Positions 8,013 through 19,754 of a stretch of 64,000 nt of DNA are shown here, in pieces. This DNA comes from Sporosarcina sp. Marseille-Q4943. GTDB lineage: Bacteria; Bacillota; Bacilli; Bacillales_A; Planococcaceae. Positions within the stretch are counted from its first letter, which is position 1; each line of letters begins with the position of its first letter. Location: NCBI RefSeq assembly GCF_943736995.1, contig NZ_OX031157.1, forward strand, positions 744,001 through 808,000, read 5' to 3'. The position numbers and the translations under genes are program-made. The notes below the pieces were generated by a model. That model searched no databases. It had not been told where the DNA came from and saw only the letters and a list, made by a program, of their open reading frames with translations.

Positions 8013-8058
8013 TAAAAAAACCGACACCCGTTACACTAGAATGTGTAATAGGTGTCGG
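8013..8058 (-). terminator. Attenuator terminator of the lysine riboswitch
   Basis: The outer stem is CCGACACC (8021-8028)/GGTGTCGG (8051-8058) and the inner stem TTACAC/GTGTAA. On the minus strand it is followed by TTTTTTTATT. It lies about 50 nt downstream of the aptamer, 160 nt before the coding start, which is the place for the OFF-state terminator. Confidence 0.85.
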
Positions 8059-8110
8059 CTTATTCTACGGTTCGTTTGTAAGATAATCTAAGATGTTTTA
8101 TCTAACGTAC

Positions 8111-8284
8111 GATCTGTAGCTCATCATGCGATATACGCATGACAGTGTCATTCCTATTCGGAATGACCCCAGCATGAATGGATAGGCAACCCAGTACATG
8201 CTTCGGCAAAACTTCCTTTCACGGGCGGTCATCGATGCCAATCTCGCGTCCATTACTAATAAGCCTTGCAGCCTCTACCTAATC
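8111..8284 (-). ncRNA. Lysine riboswitch (L-box) aptamer
   Basis: Read on the minus strand, the conserved blocks appear in order: AGGTAGAGGCTGC, TTAGTAAT, GAAAGGAAG, GCCGAAGC, CTGGGTTGC, GCTGGGG and ACTGTCA. A final hairpin TCATGCG/CGCATGA follows, and the closing pairing is GATTAGGTAG with CTACAGATC. This is the core of the lysine-sensing L-box. It sits in the leader of the NhaC-family transporter, and an intrinsic terminator follows it. Lysine binding should favour termination. Confidence 0.9.
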
Positions 8285-8304
8285 GGTGTTCCTCTTGTAC
8301 TACT

Positions 8305-8333
8305 AGCGTAACAGGTAATCCGCCTTTTTTCAA
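8305..8333 (-). promoter_or_regulatory. Promoter of the lysine-riboswitch transcript
   Basis: Minus strand TTGAAA (8328-8333), 17 nt, TACGCT (8305-8310), with TGT before the -10 (extended -10). It lies just upstream of the aptamer and directly after the yunB stop codon. Confidence 0.6.
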
Positions 8334-8340
8334 GAGCTTA

Positions 8341-9156
8341 TTATTCTCCGCCACCTATGATCGGATACGGCACTTCTATTTGAGGGGGGTTATCCCCTCC
8401 CCGATTATATATTTGAGGAATAGGACTTTGTATTAAACCGATTGCAACAGGTATCTTCTGTTCCACGACACTTTTCCGCGTCGCCAAAGGAACGATGATT
8501 TGGACGTTGACCGTAACTAAAATATTCACTTCGACCATTGCGTTGTTAATGCCGAACTCTGTAATACCCGTATCGACCGTCGTCTGTGCTTCCCCAATGA
8601 CATGGAACCGAATAGGAATTTTAGGGCCAAAGTTCCCAATCATAGGGATGCCCGTCGCTTGCCCCATCGGCACGAAAAAGACGACTCCTCCATCAGCTTC
8701 CATTGCCTCAGGATCATATTCGATATTTTCACTGAGAGGCAGCATTTCCAAATTTCCGCTCTCAGCCATTTTAAGATGCGCCTCTACAAGGCTATGTATC
8801 TCAGCCCTCGTTTTATTAATGATTTCAGCATTCAATGTATTTGTCACCATTCCAGGTGAATCATTCGGTACATTTTCGATGATTTCATTCACATCATAAA
8901 TATCAGTGGACCTTGATTTAATTGCCTGGGTAATGACATGCGCTGCAATCCTCTCCGTTTCAACTTCCGCGTATTGCAGATAAATCGGAGTGAGTTTCGA
9001 GTTAACAAAATACAGAAACAGGGCGATTGTCACAAAGAATGCCGGAAAAAGAAGCGGCAACAGGCGGCGCTTCCTTCGAGGTCTGCCATTATTACTGGAA
9101 CGGCGATACCTATTCCATTTTTTATAATTTCGAGACGACTGCCCATAAAATCGCAA
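8341..9156 (-). CDS. yunB: Sporulation protein YunB
   Basis: A 271-residue protein. It has a very basic N-terminus rich in Arg/Lys, one membrane span around residues 33-50 (LLPLLFPAFFVTIALFLYFV), then a long extracytoplasmic part. A block near residue 100 (TNTLNAEIINKTRAEI) and VPMGQATGIPMIGNFGP, PIRFHVIG identify the YunB family. In Bacillus subtilis it is a SigE-controlled, mother-cell sporulation gene involved in germinant response or spore formation. Its presence argues that the organism forms endospores. It is the last gene of yunF-yunE-yunD-yunB, 21 nt after yunD. A yunC gene, present in Bacillus between yunB and yunD, is absent here. Confidence 0.9.
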   Translation of the reverse strand: MRFYGQSSRNYKKWNRYRRSSNNGRPRRKRRLLPLLFPAFFVTIALFLYFVNSKLTPIYLQYAEVETERIAAHVITQAIKSRSTDIYDVNEIIENVPNDSPGMVTNTLNAEIINKTRAEIHSLVEAHLKMAESGNLEMLPLSENIEYDPEAMEADGGVVFFVPMGQATGIPMIGNFGPKIPIRFHVIGEAQTTVDTGITEFGINNAMVEVNILVTVNVQIIVPLATRKSVVEQKIPVAIGLIQSPIPQIYNRGGDNPPQIEVPYPIIGGGE

Positions 9157-9177
9157 AACGACCCCTCCTGCCTAATA

Positions 9178-10614
9178 TTATGCAGGACCGGAGTCGTTCA
9201 TTCTTATTCGAGAAGTGCTATCAGCTTCATCCTTATTGACTCTGCTGTCTCTTTTCATCCCGTACCAAACGAATACATCCCGAATCAGTTCGGGCATATG
9301 ATACTCTTTTTTCGCCTCTTTCAAAATGGGGAAAAAGAAGCCGAATGTGAACATGTCTAGCGTTGCCAATTTGAAGGTTTTTCCTGCAACGACTTTCCGA
9401 TTGCCCGCATACAGTTCCCCGTCGCTTTTTCTGAAGAGCCTTTCAAATATCATTTTACCCATGAACGTTCCACGAAAGCCGAGCCCTTTGATTTCCGTTT
9501 CCGGCCACGATTCGTTGCCTGCGAGCTTATAAACTTCCAGTAGCTCCGCCCCGTCCAGCGTGATTGTACAAGGATTGATTGGATGGGGGAGCAAAGAGTG
9601 TACCATGCGTTTCGTCACCCAGCCTTTTTCGAGGCTTCCTAAGAAAATCCCTGCGTTGAACATGGCACAATCCGCACCCGTATAATCGATTAGTGCCCTT
9701 CCGAAAAACGAGGACATCGGACTTTCCACGAAGAGCTGTTGTTTTAACGGACTTGCGTTATAAAAGACTTTTTTCTCCAGCGCTTCATTCCCCGCTTGGA
9801 TGAGATCATTTACATCCTGGATATCTTCTTCCCGGCTTTCCATCTCGTTCACATGGACAACTTCCGCTCTTTTCTCGACGACAGTCTTACTATCCAGATC
9901 GATGTGGAGTTCAACATGCCCTACATATTCACCAAACTTGCCTGTGGCGGCTAGCAAGGTGTCATTCACCATTTCACCTTCCGGGAATAAATGATGTGTA
10001 TGCGCACCTAAAATGATATCGAACAGCTCACATTCTGCAGCAAGAAGCCTGTCTTCATTCACACCTAAATGCGAAAGGCAAATAAGGATATCCGTTTTAT
10101 GCTGAATTTCCATGGCCACTTTTTTCAGTACATGCCTCGGCTCTTCGATATGCCATCCCAATTTCGCATAAAAAACCGTGTACATCGCTGTCGCGCCGAT
10201 GATTCCGACCTTTACGCCTCGAGCCGTTTCGTATATTTTATAAGGCTCCAGCCATTTCGGGAATGAATCATCCGTCTCCGTTAAATTGCAAAGGACGACG
10301 TCGAATTCCGCACCTTCATAAAGGGTATTCAATGCTTTTTTGGACATCGTAATGCCTTCATTATTGCCGATCGTCACCGCATCATATCCAGCGCTGTTCA
10401 GCAATGCGACATTTCCCTTGCCGGTCGTTCCTTCTGTAAATGGATGCGACCTGTCAACGTGGTCTCCAATGTCAAAAATGAAGCAAGCCTCTTCATCTGA
10501 ATCGTGCAGCTGTCTCTTGGAATGGAGATGCCTACTGATTTTCGGCCAACTGTCAAAATGGCTATGGATATCATTCGTATGATATAAATGGATTGTTTCA
10601 ATACCGCGTTTCAT
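9178..10614 (-). CDS. yunD: YunD, 5'-nucleotidase/metallophosphoesterase family protein
   Basis: A 478-residue calcineurin-like phosphoesterase with a C-terminal 5'-nucleotidase domain. The metal-binding motifs are visible: LYHTNDIHSHF, FDIGDHVDRS, TIGNNEGIT (the usual GNHE has Asn at the His position, as in YunD), CLSHLG and LGAHTHH. No signal peptide is seen, so it should act in the cytosol, unlike secreted UshA-type nucleotidases. In Bacillus and Staphylococcus this family hydrolyses nucleotides, and YunD is linked to the purine/uracil regulon. It begins 3 nt after yunE, indicating cotranscription. Confidence 0.9.
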   Translation of the reverse strand: MKRGIETIHLYHTNDIHSHFDSWPKISRHLHSKRQLHDSDEEACFIFDIGDHVDRSHPFTEGTTGKGNVALLNSAGYDAVTIGNNEGITMSKKALNTLYEGAEFDVVLCNLTETDDSFPKWLEPYKIYETARGVKVGIIGATAMYTVFYAKLGWHIEEPRHVLKKVAMEIQHKTDILICLSHLGVNEDRLLAAECELFDIILGAHTHHLFPEGEMVNDTLLAATGKFGEYVGHVELHIDLDSKTVVEKRAEVVHVNEMESREEDIQDVNDLIQAGNEALEKKVFYNASPLKQQLFVESPMSSFFGRALIDYTGADCAMFNAGIFLGSLEKGWVTKRMVHSLLPHPINPCTITLDGAELLEVYKLAGNESWPETEIKGLGFRGTFMGKMIFERLFRKSDGELYAGNRKVVAGKTFKLATLDMFTFGFFFPILKEAKKEYHMPELIRDVFVWYGMKRDSRVNKDEADSTSRIRMNDSGPA

Positions 10615-10617
10615 AGC

Positions 10618-11442
10618 TCAACCCCAAATCCCCTCGATGATTGACCTTACTCCGAATAATAACAGCATAATCCGCAACACGAGGACCAATGTATCCGAAT
10701 TCATCTTCTTATTGAGCATCGTCCCGATCATGCCGCCGATATAAGCGCCCGGAATGACCGGAAGTGCATATAGCCAAGGCACATGCCCTAAAGAGATATG
10801 CGTGGCGGAGTTCACGATAGCTGACAGGAACACGATGAACATCGATGTACCGACTGCGATATGCGGCGGAAATAGGAAAAGAAGAATTAGCGCCGGTACA
10901 ATCATCGTTCCGCCTCCGATGCCGAATAGGCCGGATGCAAATCCGATGATGAATGTCAGTATGAGTGCGAACCAGATTGGATATCCATACACATGTGTCT
11001 CTCCATGTGAATCAATAAACGTCCTCGGTTTGCCGCGCTCTACAAACCAATGAATCGGTTTTAAATACTTGCGCGCTAGCAATAAGATAGAAAGGACAAT
11101 GAGCAAGATGCCGAAGTATAAATTAAATGATGGTAAATCCATTCCTTTATTTACAAACGCCCCAATCATTAGCCCTGGTATGGAGCCCACGAAAAAGATC
11201 CATCCCGTCCGGAAGTCGACTGTCTTCCCTTTCATATGCGAAATGGTGGAAGAAAGACCGTTAAAGATCATCATGATGACTGAAATTCCGACGACGCTTT
11301 GCGGCGTGATGCCCGGAATCCAACCAAAATTAATGCCGACTAATAGTGTCAGCGGCACAAGTATCGTTCCGCCTCCGAGCCCGACAATCGACCCCATCAC
11401 GCCAGATATTGCACCGATAATTGCCAATAACAGAAACGCCAT
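10618..11442 (-). CDS. yunE: TSUP-family membrane transporter YunE
   Basis: A 274-residue membrane protein with 8 or so hydrophobic spans. Two copies of the TauE/SafE motif are present: GSIVGLGGGTILVPL in the first half and GLFGIGGGTMIVPAL in the second. Members export sulfite, sulfonates or other small organic anions. Position between yunF and yunD matches the Bacillus order; the substrate is unknown. Confidence 0.9.
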   Translation of the reverse strand: MAFLLLAIIGAISGVMGSIVGLGGGTILVPLTLLVGINFGWIPGITPQSVVGISVIMMIFNGLSSTISHMKGKTVDFRTGWIFFVGSIPGLMIGAFVNKGMDLPSFNLYFGILLIVLSILLLARKYLKPIHWFVERGKPRTFIDSHGETHVYGYPIWFALILTFIIGFASGLFGIGGGTMIVPALILLFLFPPHIAVGTSMFIVFLSAIVNSATHISLGHVPWLYALPVIPGAYIGGMIGTMLNKKMNSDTLVLVLRIMLLLFGVRSIIEGIWG

Positions 11443-11444
11443 TC

Positions 11445-12305
11445 TTATTCCTCCTCAAAAAAATCAAGCTGCTTAGGTGCGAGTGCCTGGAAGTCAATGC
11501 CCATCATTTTTTGAAAGCGTTTTGCGTTCTCGGCTGCATGGCCACCAGAATTATTGTTGAAAATGACAAACACGTTCTCCGTTTCGCTCTCCAATTTTCG
11601 GACCGCCTCGCGAATCTCCTCCAATTCAATGTCCGCGTAATTATAGAGATATCGGACTTTACGCCATGCTTCACTATCACCTGTTGTATTTTTCCAGCCA
11701 TTCACATTCCTGCCATGAAGGCGGACAAACACTTTATCGTTGCGTGTTGTTTCGGCAACGAGCGGGACGCTGCCAACACCAGCTTGCGGCTCATCACATA
11801 CGGTATGAATGAAATTCATTTCCTCAAGAAATGAAAGCGTCCTATCTTGCATGCTTGGAACGTACCATGATTGGTGGCGGAACTCTATCCCCACGTCGTA
11901 CCCTTCTAACTGACTCCGAATGTATCTAATCTGTTCAACATTTTCTCTTTTGCAATCAAACCATGGTGGAAATTGAACGAGAATCATAGCAAGCTTACCG
12001 ACGTCCCGCATCGGATCGATAGAAAGCTTGAACTGCTGAAACATTTCTTCAGGAGTTGAATATGGAAGCTTTCCTCGTTGATGTCCCGTCATCCCTTGAT
12101 AGGCCTTCACGATAAACTGGAAATCGTCAGGTGTTTCATCGATCCATTTTCGGATATTGCGTTCCGGTTGGATGGCGTAAAAGGATGCATCGAGCTCAAC
12201 GATTGGAAAGTGAGAGCTGTAATCGATCAATTTTTCATTTTTCTTGGAGGTTGGGGAATAGACGTCTGGATGGTCTCCCCACCCTGTCAATCCGACTTGA
12301 ATCAT
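11445..12305 (-). CDS. yunF: DUF72 family protein YunF
   Basis: A 286-residue TIM-barrel-like protein. It starts MIQVGLTGWGDHPDVY and contains VELDASFYAIQ, the typical DUF72 N-terminal block, and ends with a VFIFNNNSGGHAAENA segment. It is the first gene of the yunFEDB run; the gap to yunE is 2 nt. The biochemical role of DUF72 proteins is not established. Confidence 0.88.
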   Translation of the reverse strand: MIQVGLTGWGDHPDVYSPTSKKNEKLIDYSSHFPIVELDASFYAIQPERNIRKWIDETPDDFQFIVKAYQGMTGHQRGKLPYSTPEEMFQQFKLSIDPMRDVGKLAMILVQFPPWFDCKRENVEQIRYIRSQLEGYDVGIEFRHQSWYVPSMQDRTLSFLEEMNFIHTVCDEPQAGVGSVPLVAETTRNDKVFVRLHGRNVNGWKNTTGDSEAWRKVRYLYNYADIELEEIREAVRKLESETENVFVIFNNNSGGHAAENAKRFQKMMGIDFQALAPKQLDFFEEE

Positions 12306-12418
12306 AGTATCCCTCTTTTCCGATCGTAGATGAATATTGTCATCATATCATATGTGCATGGGGTGATTCCGCCATTTTGCATAGACGTGGCTTTAAAATG
12401 GATTTGTCGATTTGTAAC

Positions 12419-12617
12419 CGGATTTCCGCTTCAGGTGGACGCTTTCCGCGGGCGAGCGGTGAGCCAATCGAACAGCGAAGGGTTCGATTTGCCGTATTTC
12501 TGCGCTTTTTGCAGAAATTAAGGCATCCTCATCCTGCTCCCAACGCTTCGCTTTTGCTCGCAAAAGCCGTTCTTCGTGACGGCTTTCGCAGGAGTCGCCA
12601 CCTTCCGCTTCAATCCT
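12419..12617. repeat. Dispersed repeat, family A, long form
   Basis: The 388 bp between yunF and sufB hold no gene. The element starts CCGGATTTCCGCTTCAGGTG and ends with a block matching CAGGAGTCGCCGCCTTTCGC then TTCAATCCT in the other copies. Its two ends are imperfect inverted repeats of one another (GGATT...GC...GGCGG). It carries an inner segment of about 120 bp (CAATCGAACAGCGAAGGGTT onward) shared with the copy at 26109-26302 but missing from the short copy at 18182-18304. Confidence 0.75.
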
Positions 12618-12651
12618 CGTTAACGCGCCTAATAAATATTATATAAGAACT

Positions 12652-12681
12652 AAAAAAACCGCCTGCAATGAGGCGGTTTTT
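12652..12681 (-). terminator. Terminator after the suf operon
   Basis: AAAACCGCC (12655-12663) and GGCGGTTTT (12672-12680) form a 9-bp stem, with a T-run on both strands. Confidence 0.85.
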
Positions 12682-12693
12682 CGTACTCTTTTA

Positions 12694-14091
12694 TTAACCG
12701 ATTGAACCTTCCATCTCGAACTTGATAAGGCGGTTCATTTCTACTGCGTATTCCATCGGCAATTCTTTTGTGAATGGCTCGATGAAGCCCATGACGATCA
12801 TTTCAGTCGCTTCGAGCTCAGGAATTCCGCGGCTCATCAAGTAGAAGAGCTGCTCTTCTGATACCTTGGAAACTTTCGCTTCGTGCTCGAGTGAAATATT
12901 GTCGTTAAAGATTTCGTTGTATGGAATCGTATCAGACGTCGATAATTTATCCATGATGAGCGTGTCACATTCGATGTTCGCACGTGCACCGTCTGCACGG
13001 CGGCCGAAGTGGACAACTCCACGGTACGTTACTTTACCGCCATGTTGGGAAATCGATTTTGAAACGATTGTGGATGACGTGTTCGGCGCCAAGTGCATCA
13101 TTTTTGCTCCTGCATCTTGGTGCTGTCCTTTACCAGCCAAAGCGATGGACAATGTCAGACCGCGTGCACCTTCACCTTTAAGGATACATGCAGGGTATTT
13201 CATTGTAAGCTTCGAACCGATGTTGCCGTCGATCCATTCCATCGTTGCGTTTTCTTCACACACTGCACGCTTCGTAACTAGGTTGTAAACGTTGTTTGCC
13301 CAGTTTTGAATTGTTGTGTAACGGCAGTACGCATCTTTTTTGATGAGGATTTCAACGACCGCACTATGAAGTGAGTTCGTCGTGTAAACAGGTGCTGTAC
13401 ATCCTTCAACATAGTGAACGCTTGCGCCTTCATCAACAATGATCAATGTACGTTCGAACTGGCCCATGTTTTCCGAGTTGATACGGAAATATGCTTGAAG
13501 TGGCGTTTCCACTTTGATGCCAGGTGGTACATAGATGAATGAACCTCCAGACCAAACAGCAGAGTTCAAAGCTGCGAACTTATTGTCTGTGTTCGGAATG
13601 ACTGTTCCCCAATACTTTTTGAATAGCTCTTCGTTTTCACGTAAAGCCGAGTCTGTATCTTTAAACACGATTCCTAGGTCTTCAAGTTCTGATTTCATGT
13701 TGTGGTAAACAACTTCAGATTCGTACTGCGCAGATACACCAGCAAGGTATTTTTGCTCAGCTTCAGGAATCCCTAGTTTATCAAATGTACGCTTGATTTC
13801 TTCCGGAACTTCATCCCACGAACGCTCTGTCGCTTCGGAAGGTTTTACGTAATATGTGATTTCGTCGAAGTTAAGCGAATTCAAATCTCCGCCCCATTGA
13901 GGCATCGGTTTACTGTAGAAGATCTCAAGGGATTTCAGACGATAGTCCAACATCCATTGTGGCTCTTCTTTCATTCTCGAAATTTCTTCAACAATTTCAC
14001 GAGTCAACCCACGCTCCGAACGGAAAACAGATACGTCCTTATCTGCGAAACCATATTTGTAATCGCCAATATCAGGCATTTTCTTAGCCAT
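12694..14091 (-). CDS. sufB: Fe-S cluster assembly scaffold protein SufB
   Basis: A 465-residue protein nearly identical in layout to Bacillus SufB ([15 protein letters not shown]...). It is the scaffold that, with SufC and SufD, builds iron-sulfur clusters in the cytosol. The conserved core ([27 protein letters not shown]) and the C-terminal region [19 protein letters not shown] are intact. I start at the second ATG of ATGATG because GGAGG is then 7 nt away and the length equals the Bacillus protein. It is last in the operon, 80 nt after sufU. Confidence 0.96.
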   Translation of the reverse strand: MAKKMPDIGDYKYGFADKDVSVFRSERGLTREIVEEISRMKEEPQWMLDYRLKSLEIFYSKPMPQWGGDLNSLNFDEITYYVKPSEATERSWDEVPEEIKRTFDKLGIPEAEQKYLAGVSAQYESEVVYHNMKSELEDLGIVFKDTDSALRENEELFKKYWGTVIPNTDNKFAALNSAVWSGGSFIYVPPGIKVETPLQAYFRINSENMGQFERTLIIVDEGASVHYVEGCTAPVYTTNSLHSAVVEILIKKDAYCRYTTIQNWANNVYNLVTKRAVCEENATMEWIDGNIGSKLTMKYPACILKGEGARGLTLSIALAGKGQHQDAGAKMMHLAPNTSSTIVSKSISQHGGKVTYRGVVHFGRRADGARANIECDTLIMDKLSTSDTIPYNEIFNDNISLEHEAKVSKVSEEQLFYLMSRGIPELEATEMIVMGFIEPFTKELPMEYAVEMNRLIKFEMEGSIG

Positions 14092-14171
14092 CATTATTCC
14101 TCCGTTCTAACATTTGTCTTACCTTGCCCCAGTTGCCCGGCTATACAACTTTTCGCCGGGAACTGTTTTGT

Positions 14172-14611
14172 TTATTGCTCGGAATCTTGCCCGATTCCCT
14201 TTTCCATCGCCTTCCATGCGAGCGTTGCACATTTGATGCGCGCAGGGAATTTGGCAACGCCGGATAGGGCTTCAATATCACCGAAATCAATGGAATCATC
14301 GATTTCTTTTCCGAGCATCATGTCAGAAAACAAATGGGCATACTTCACTGCCGTGTCCACGTCTTTGTTTTTGATAATTTGTGTCATCATCGATGCGGAG
14401 GCCATGGAGATCGAGCAGCCTTCTCCTTCGAACTTGGCATCCCGTACGATGCCATCCTCCACTTTAAGTGTCAAATGGATGACATCTCCGCATGTCGGAT
14501 TATTCATGTCGATTGTGACATTGTTCTCTTCCAGTACACCTTTGTTCCGTGGATTTTTATAATGATCCATGATGACTGAACGATATAGCTGGTCTAAATT
14601 ATTTGTTGGCA

Positions 14612-14612
<1 letters not shown>
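14172..14612 (-). CDS. sufU: SufU zinc-dependent sulfurtransferase
   Basis: A 146-residue IscU-fold protein. Three cysteines are in the expected places (NPTCGD, EGEGCSISMAS, RIKCATLAW). In Firmicutes SufU binds Zn and accepts persulfide from SufS. The start codon overlaps the sufS stop by one base (TAATG), showing translational coupling. Confidence 0.95.
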
Positions 14613-17136
<2,524 letters not shown>

Positions 17137-17154
17137 TTTGAATCGTCCCCTTTC

Positions 17155-17934
17155 TTAAGCTTCTTGTCCAACTGTTTCGTCTTCGATTCCTAATTCTTCT
17201 TTAATCCAGTCATAACCGCTCGCTTCAAGCTGTTTCGCAAGCTCCGCTCCGCCGGATTTCACAACTCTGCCTTGCATCATAACGTGGACAAAGTCAGGCG
17301 TGATGTAGTTGAGGAGGCGTTGGTAGTGAGTGATGATCAGGCATCCGAATCCTTCTCCGCGCATTTCGTTGATTCCGTTGGAAACGACTTTCAAAGCATC
17401 GATGTCGAGTCCGGAGTCGATTTCGTCAAGTACCGCAAATTTCGGCTTGAGCATCATCAATTGAAGGATTTCGTTGCGCTTTTTCTCTCCGCCTGAGAAC
17501 CCTTCGTTTAGATAACGTGTTGCCATATCTTGATCCATTTCAAGGACGTCCATTTTGCTGTCCAATTCACGGATGAATTTCATAAGGGATATTTCATCGC
17601 CTTCTTCACGGCGCGCATTGATTGCAGAGCGCATGAAGTCCGCGTTCGTTACTCCGTTAATTTCACTCGGGTATTGCATCGCAAGGAAAAGTCCCGCCTT
17701 CGCGCGCTCATCCACTTCCATTTCAAGGACATCTTCGCCATCAAGCAAGACAGACCCGGAAGTGACCTCATATTTAGGGTGGCCCATGATTGCAGATGCA
17801 AGTGTCGATTTACCGGTTCCGTTAGGTCCCATGATCGCATGGATCTCACCTGTATTGATTGTTAGGTTGACGCCTTTCAATATTTCCTTACCTTCAATTT
17901 CGACGTGAAGGTCTTTGATTTCCAAAGTTGCCAT
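17155..17934 (-). CDS. sufC: Fe-S cluster assembly ATPase SufC
   Basis: A 259-residue ABC-type ATPase. The Walker A is [11 protein letters not shown], the signature [10 protein letters not shown], the Walker [14 protein letters not shown], and the H-loop IITHYQR. The start [15 protein letters not shown] at 17934 has GGAGGT 8 nt upstream; the frame continues 14 codons further up without a site. First gene of sufCDSUB. Confidence 0.96.
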   Translation of the reverse strand: MATLEIKDLHVEIEGKEILKGVNLTINTGEIHAIMGPNGTGKSTLASAIMGHPKYEVTSGSVLLDGEDVLEMEVDERAKAGLFLAMQYPSEINGVTNADFMRSAINARREEGDEISLMKFIRELDSKMDVLEMDQDMATRYLNEGFSGGEKKRNEILQLMMLKPKFAVLDEIDSGLDIDALKVVSNGINEMRGEGFGCLIITHYQRLLNYITPDFVHVMMQGRVVKSGGAELAKQLEASGYDWIKEELGIEDETVGQEA

Positions 17935-17997
17935 TCCAATACCTCCAATATGATAAAGATGAACGGGGTAAACCATTCTCTATTTAGTATCATTCTA

Positions 17998-18026
17998 ATT
18001 TTAGCTCATTCTGCACGTTGTTGCAA
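17998..18026 (-). promoter_or_regulatory. Probable promoter of sufCDSUB
   Basis: Minus strand TTGCAA (18021-18026), 17 nt, TAAAAT (17998-18003), with a 64-nt leader to sufC. Confidence 0.55.
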
Positions 18027-18181
18027 ATCATTAAGAATTATTATCGTTTTATGGGGAAAATACGATTATTTCAACGTTTTGCTATTTTATTTGCAAGGTA
18101 GGCCATTTTCAATTATCCGGCGCTTATTGAGAATCAATGAATTTAGTTTTTCATTTCCAACTAGCTATCATTAATAGAACC

Positions 18182-18304
18182 CGGATTTCCACTGCAGGCG
18201 GACGCTTTCCGTGGGCGAGCGCCGAGCCGCATCGTCGCTACGCTCCTGCTGGGTCTCGGCTGTCTCGCTTTCCCACAGGAGTCGCCGCCTTTCGCTTCAA
18301 TCCT
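18182..18304. repeat. Dispersed repeat, family A, short form
   Basis: CGGATTTCCACTGCAGGCGG ... CAGGAGTCGCCGCCTTTCGC, TTCAATCCTT. Terminal parts match the copies at 12419-12617 and 26109-26302. The centre differs and contains a GCCGAG/CTCGGC stem. It lies between the suf promoter and the symporter terminator. Confidence 0.75.
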
Positions 18305-18334
18305 TAGCAAGTTCCTCTTAATTCAAATACAACT

Positions 18335-18380
18335 AAAAAAGTAGAAGATAGGAATAATTACTTCCCACTTCTACTTTTTA
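18335..18380 (-). terminator. Terminator after the dicarboxylate symporter gene
   Basis: AAAAGTAGAAG pairs with CTTCTACTTTT; A- and T-rich on both sides. Confidence 0.7.
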
Positions 18381-18390
18381 ATTTTTATTA

Positions 18391-19590
18391 TTACTCTGCT
18401 TCTACGCCTTTTACTTTTGGAGTTAGGCGGTCTACGATCATGGCTAGTGCTCCGTCGCCGGTTACGTTGGTGGCGGTGCCGAAGCTGTCTTGTGCCATGT
18501 AGAGCGCGATCATCAATGCGACCATTGATTCATCGAATCCTAGCATTGTGCCGAGCAGGCCGACTGCTGCCATTACGGCTCCTCCTGGGACTCCGGGCGC
18601 TGCAATCATTGTTACGCCTAGCATGAGGATGAAAGGCAGATAGCTTGAGAAGCTGAACGACATGCCGTTCATGAGCAGGACTCCGATTGAGCAGGATACG
18701 AGAGTGATCGTACTGCCGGACAGGTGGATCGTTGCGAATAACGGAACCGTGAAATCTGTTACTTTCTCAGAGGCTCCTGTCTTCTTCGCTTGTCTTAACG
18801 TCACTGGAATCGTAGCGGCCGATGATTGCGTCCCGATTGCTGTCATATAGGCAGGTGCCATCGTTTTCATTAAGTAGAATGGATTCTTCTTAGAAAGCGT
18901 TCCTGCAACCGTATATTGAACGACCAACATGACGATATGGAGCGCGATGACCATGACGAATACGAGTGAGAAGACCGACAACACTTTCGCCACTTGCCCG
19001 CTATATGTCATATTAAGGAATATGCCGAAAATATGGAAAGGTAATAACGGAATGATGACGAACGAAATAACTTTTTCGATTAGGGTATTCAACTCTTCAA
19101 AGAATGATAGCATCGTTTTACTGTTGATGGATGCCATTCCGATACCGAAAATGAAAGCGAGCAGTAATGCCGACATGACGCCCATCACCGGTGTCATTTC
19201 GAGTTCAAAAAATGTTACCGCCGGGGACTTCCCTGCGTTTTCAACAGATTCAGAGCCGATGCCGCCTATGAAATTAGGCAAAATCGTCGTTGCAGCAAAA
19301 TATGCCAAGATTCCTGCTGCAATCGTAGAAGCATATGCAAGCACAGTAGCCAATCCTAACAATTTTCCAGAACCGCTACCAAGTTTCGCTATTCCAGGTG
19401 CTATGAATGCAATAATAATAAACGGTACTACAAAGTTCAAAAATCCGCCGAAAATCATGTTGAACGTCGCGAATAATCTGGTGAACCAGTGTGCAAAACC
19501 TTCATGTATTTCTGGGAGCAACAAACCGATGCCCACCGCAAGCCCTATAGCGATAATGATTCGCCATATGAGGCCTAACTTCCTCTTCAT
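18391..19590 (-). CDS. Dicarboxylate/amino-acid:cation symporter (DAACS family)
   Basis: A 399-residue membrane protein with about 8 spans and two re-entrant loops. The diagnostic motifs are AIGTQSSAATIPVTL (serine-rich hairpin 1 with the GTQSSAATLP-type signature), IAAPGVPGGAVMA (hairpin 2) and YMAQDSFGTATNVTGDG (helix 8 substrate site). Such carriers take up glutamate, aspartate, serine/threonine or C4-dicarboxylates with Na+ or H+. The exact substrate cannot be read from the sequence. GGAGGACATTTT precedes the ATG. It is a single-gene unit. Confidence 0.92.
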   Translation of the reverse strand: MKRKLGLIWRIIIAIGLAVGIGLLLPEIHEGFAHWFTRLFATFNMIFGGFLNFVVPFIIIAFIAPGIAKLGSGSGKLLGLATVLAYASTIAAGILAYFAATTILPNFIGGIGSESVENAGKSPAVTFFELEMTPVMGVMSALLLAFIFGIGMASINSKTMLSFFEELNTLIEKVISFVIIPLLPFHIFGIFLNMTYSGQVAKVLSVFSLVFVMVIALHIVMLVVQYTVAGTLSKKNPFYLMKTMAPAYMTAIGTQSSAATIPVTLRQAKKTGASEKVTDFTVPLFATIHLSGSTITLVSCSIGVLLMNGMSFSFSSYLPFILMLGVTMIAAPGVPGGAVMAAVGLLGTMLGFDESMVALMIALYMAQDSFGTATNVTGDGALAMIVDRLTPKVKGVEAE

Positions 19591-19701
19591 AAAATGTCCT
19601 CCTCAAATGTACAAATGTTTACTAAAACAATAAAACCACCTTACCATAGTGAAGAAAAAATGGGAACACCTTTATGAATTTTTATACTTTATCAGGATAA
19701 C

Positions 19702-19739
19702 AAAAACCGCCTGCCTCCGATAAAACGGAAGCAGACGGC
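19702..19739 (-). terminator. Terminator after metQ
   Basis: An imperfect stem pairs CCGCCTGCCTCCG with CGGAAGCAGACGG, followed by TTTTTGTTAT on the minus strand. Confidence 0.75.
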
Positions 19740-19754
19740 GTAACTTACTCTTGA

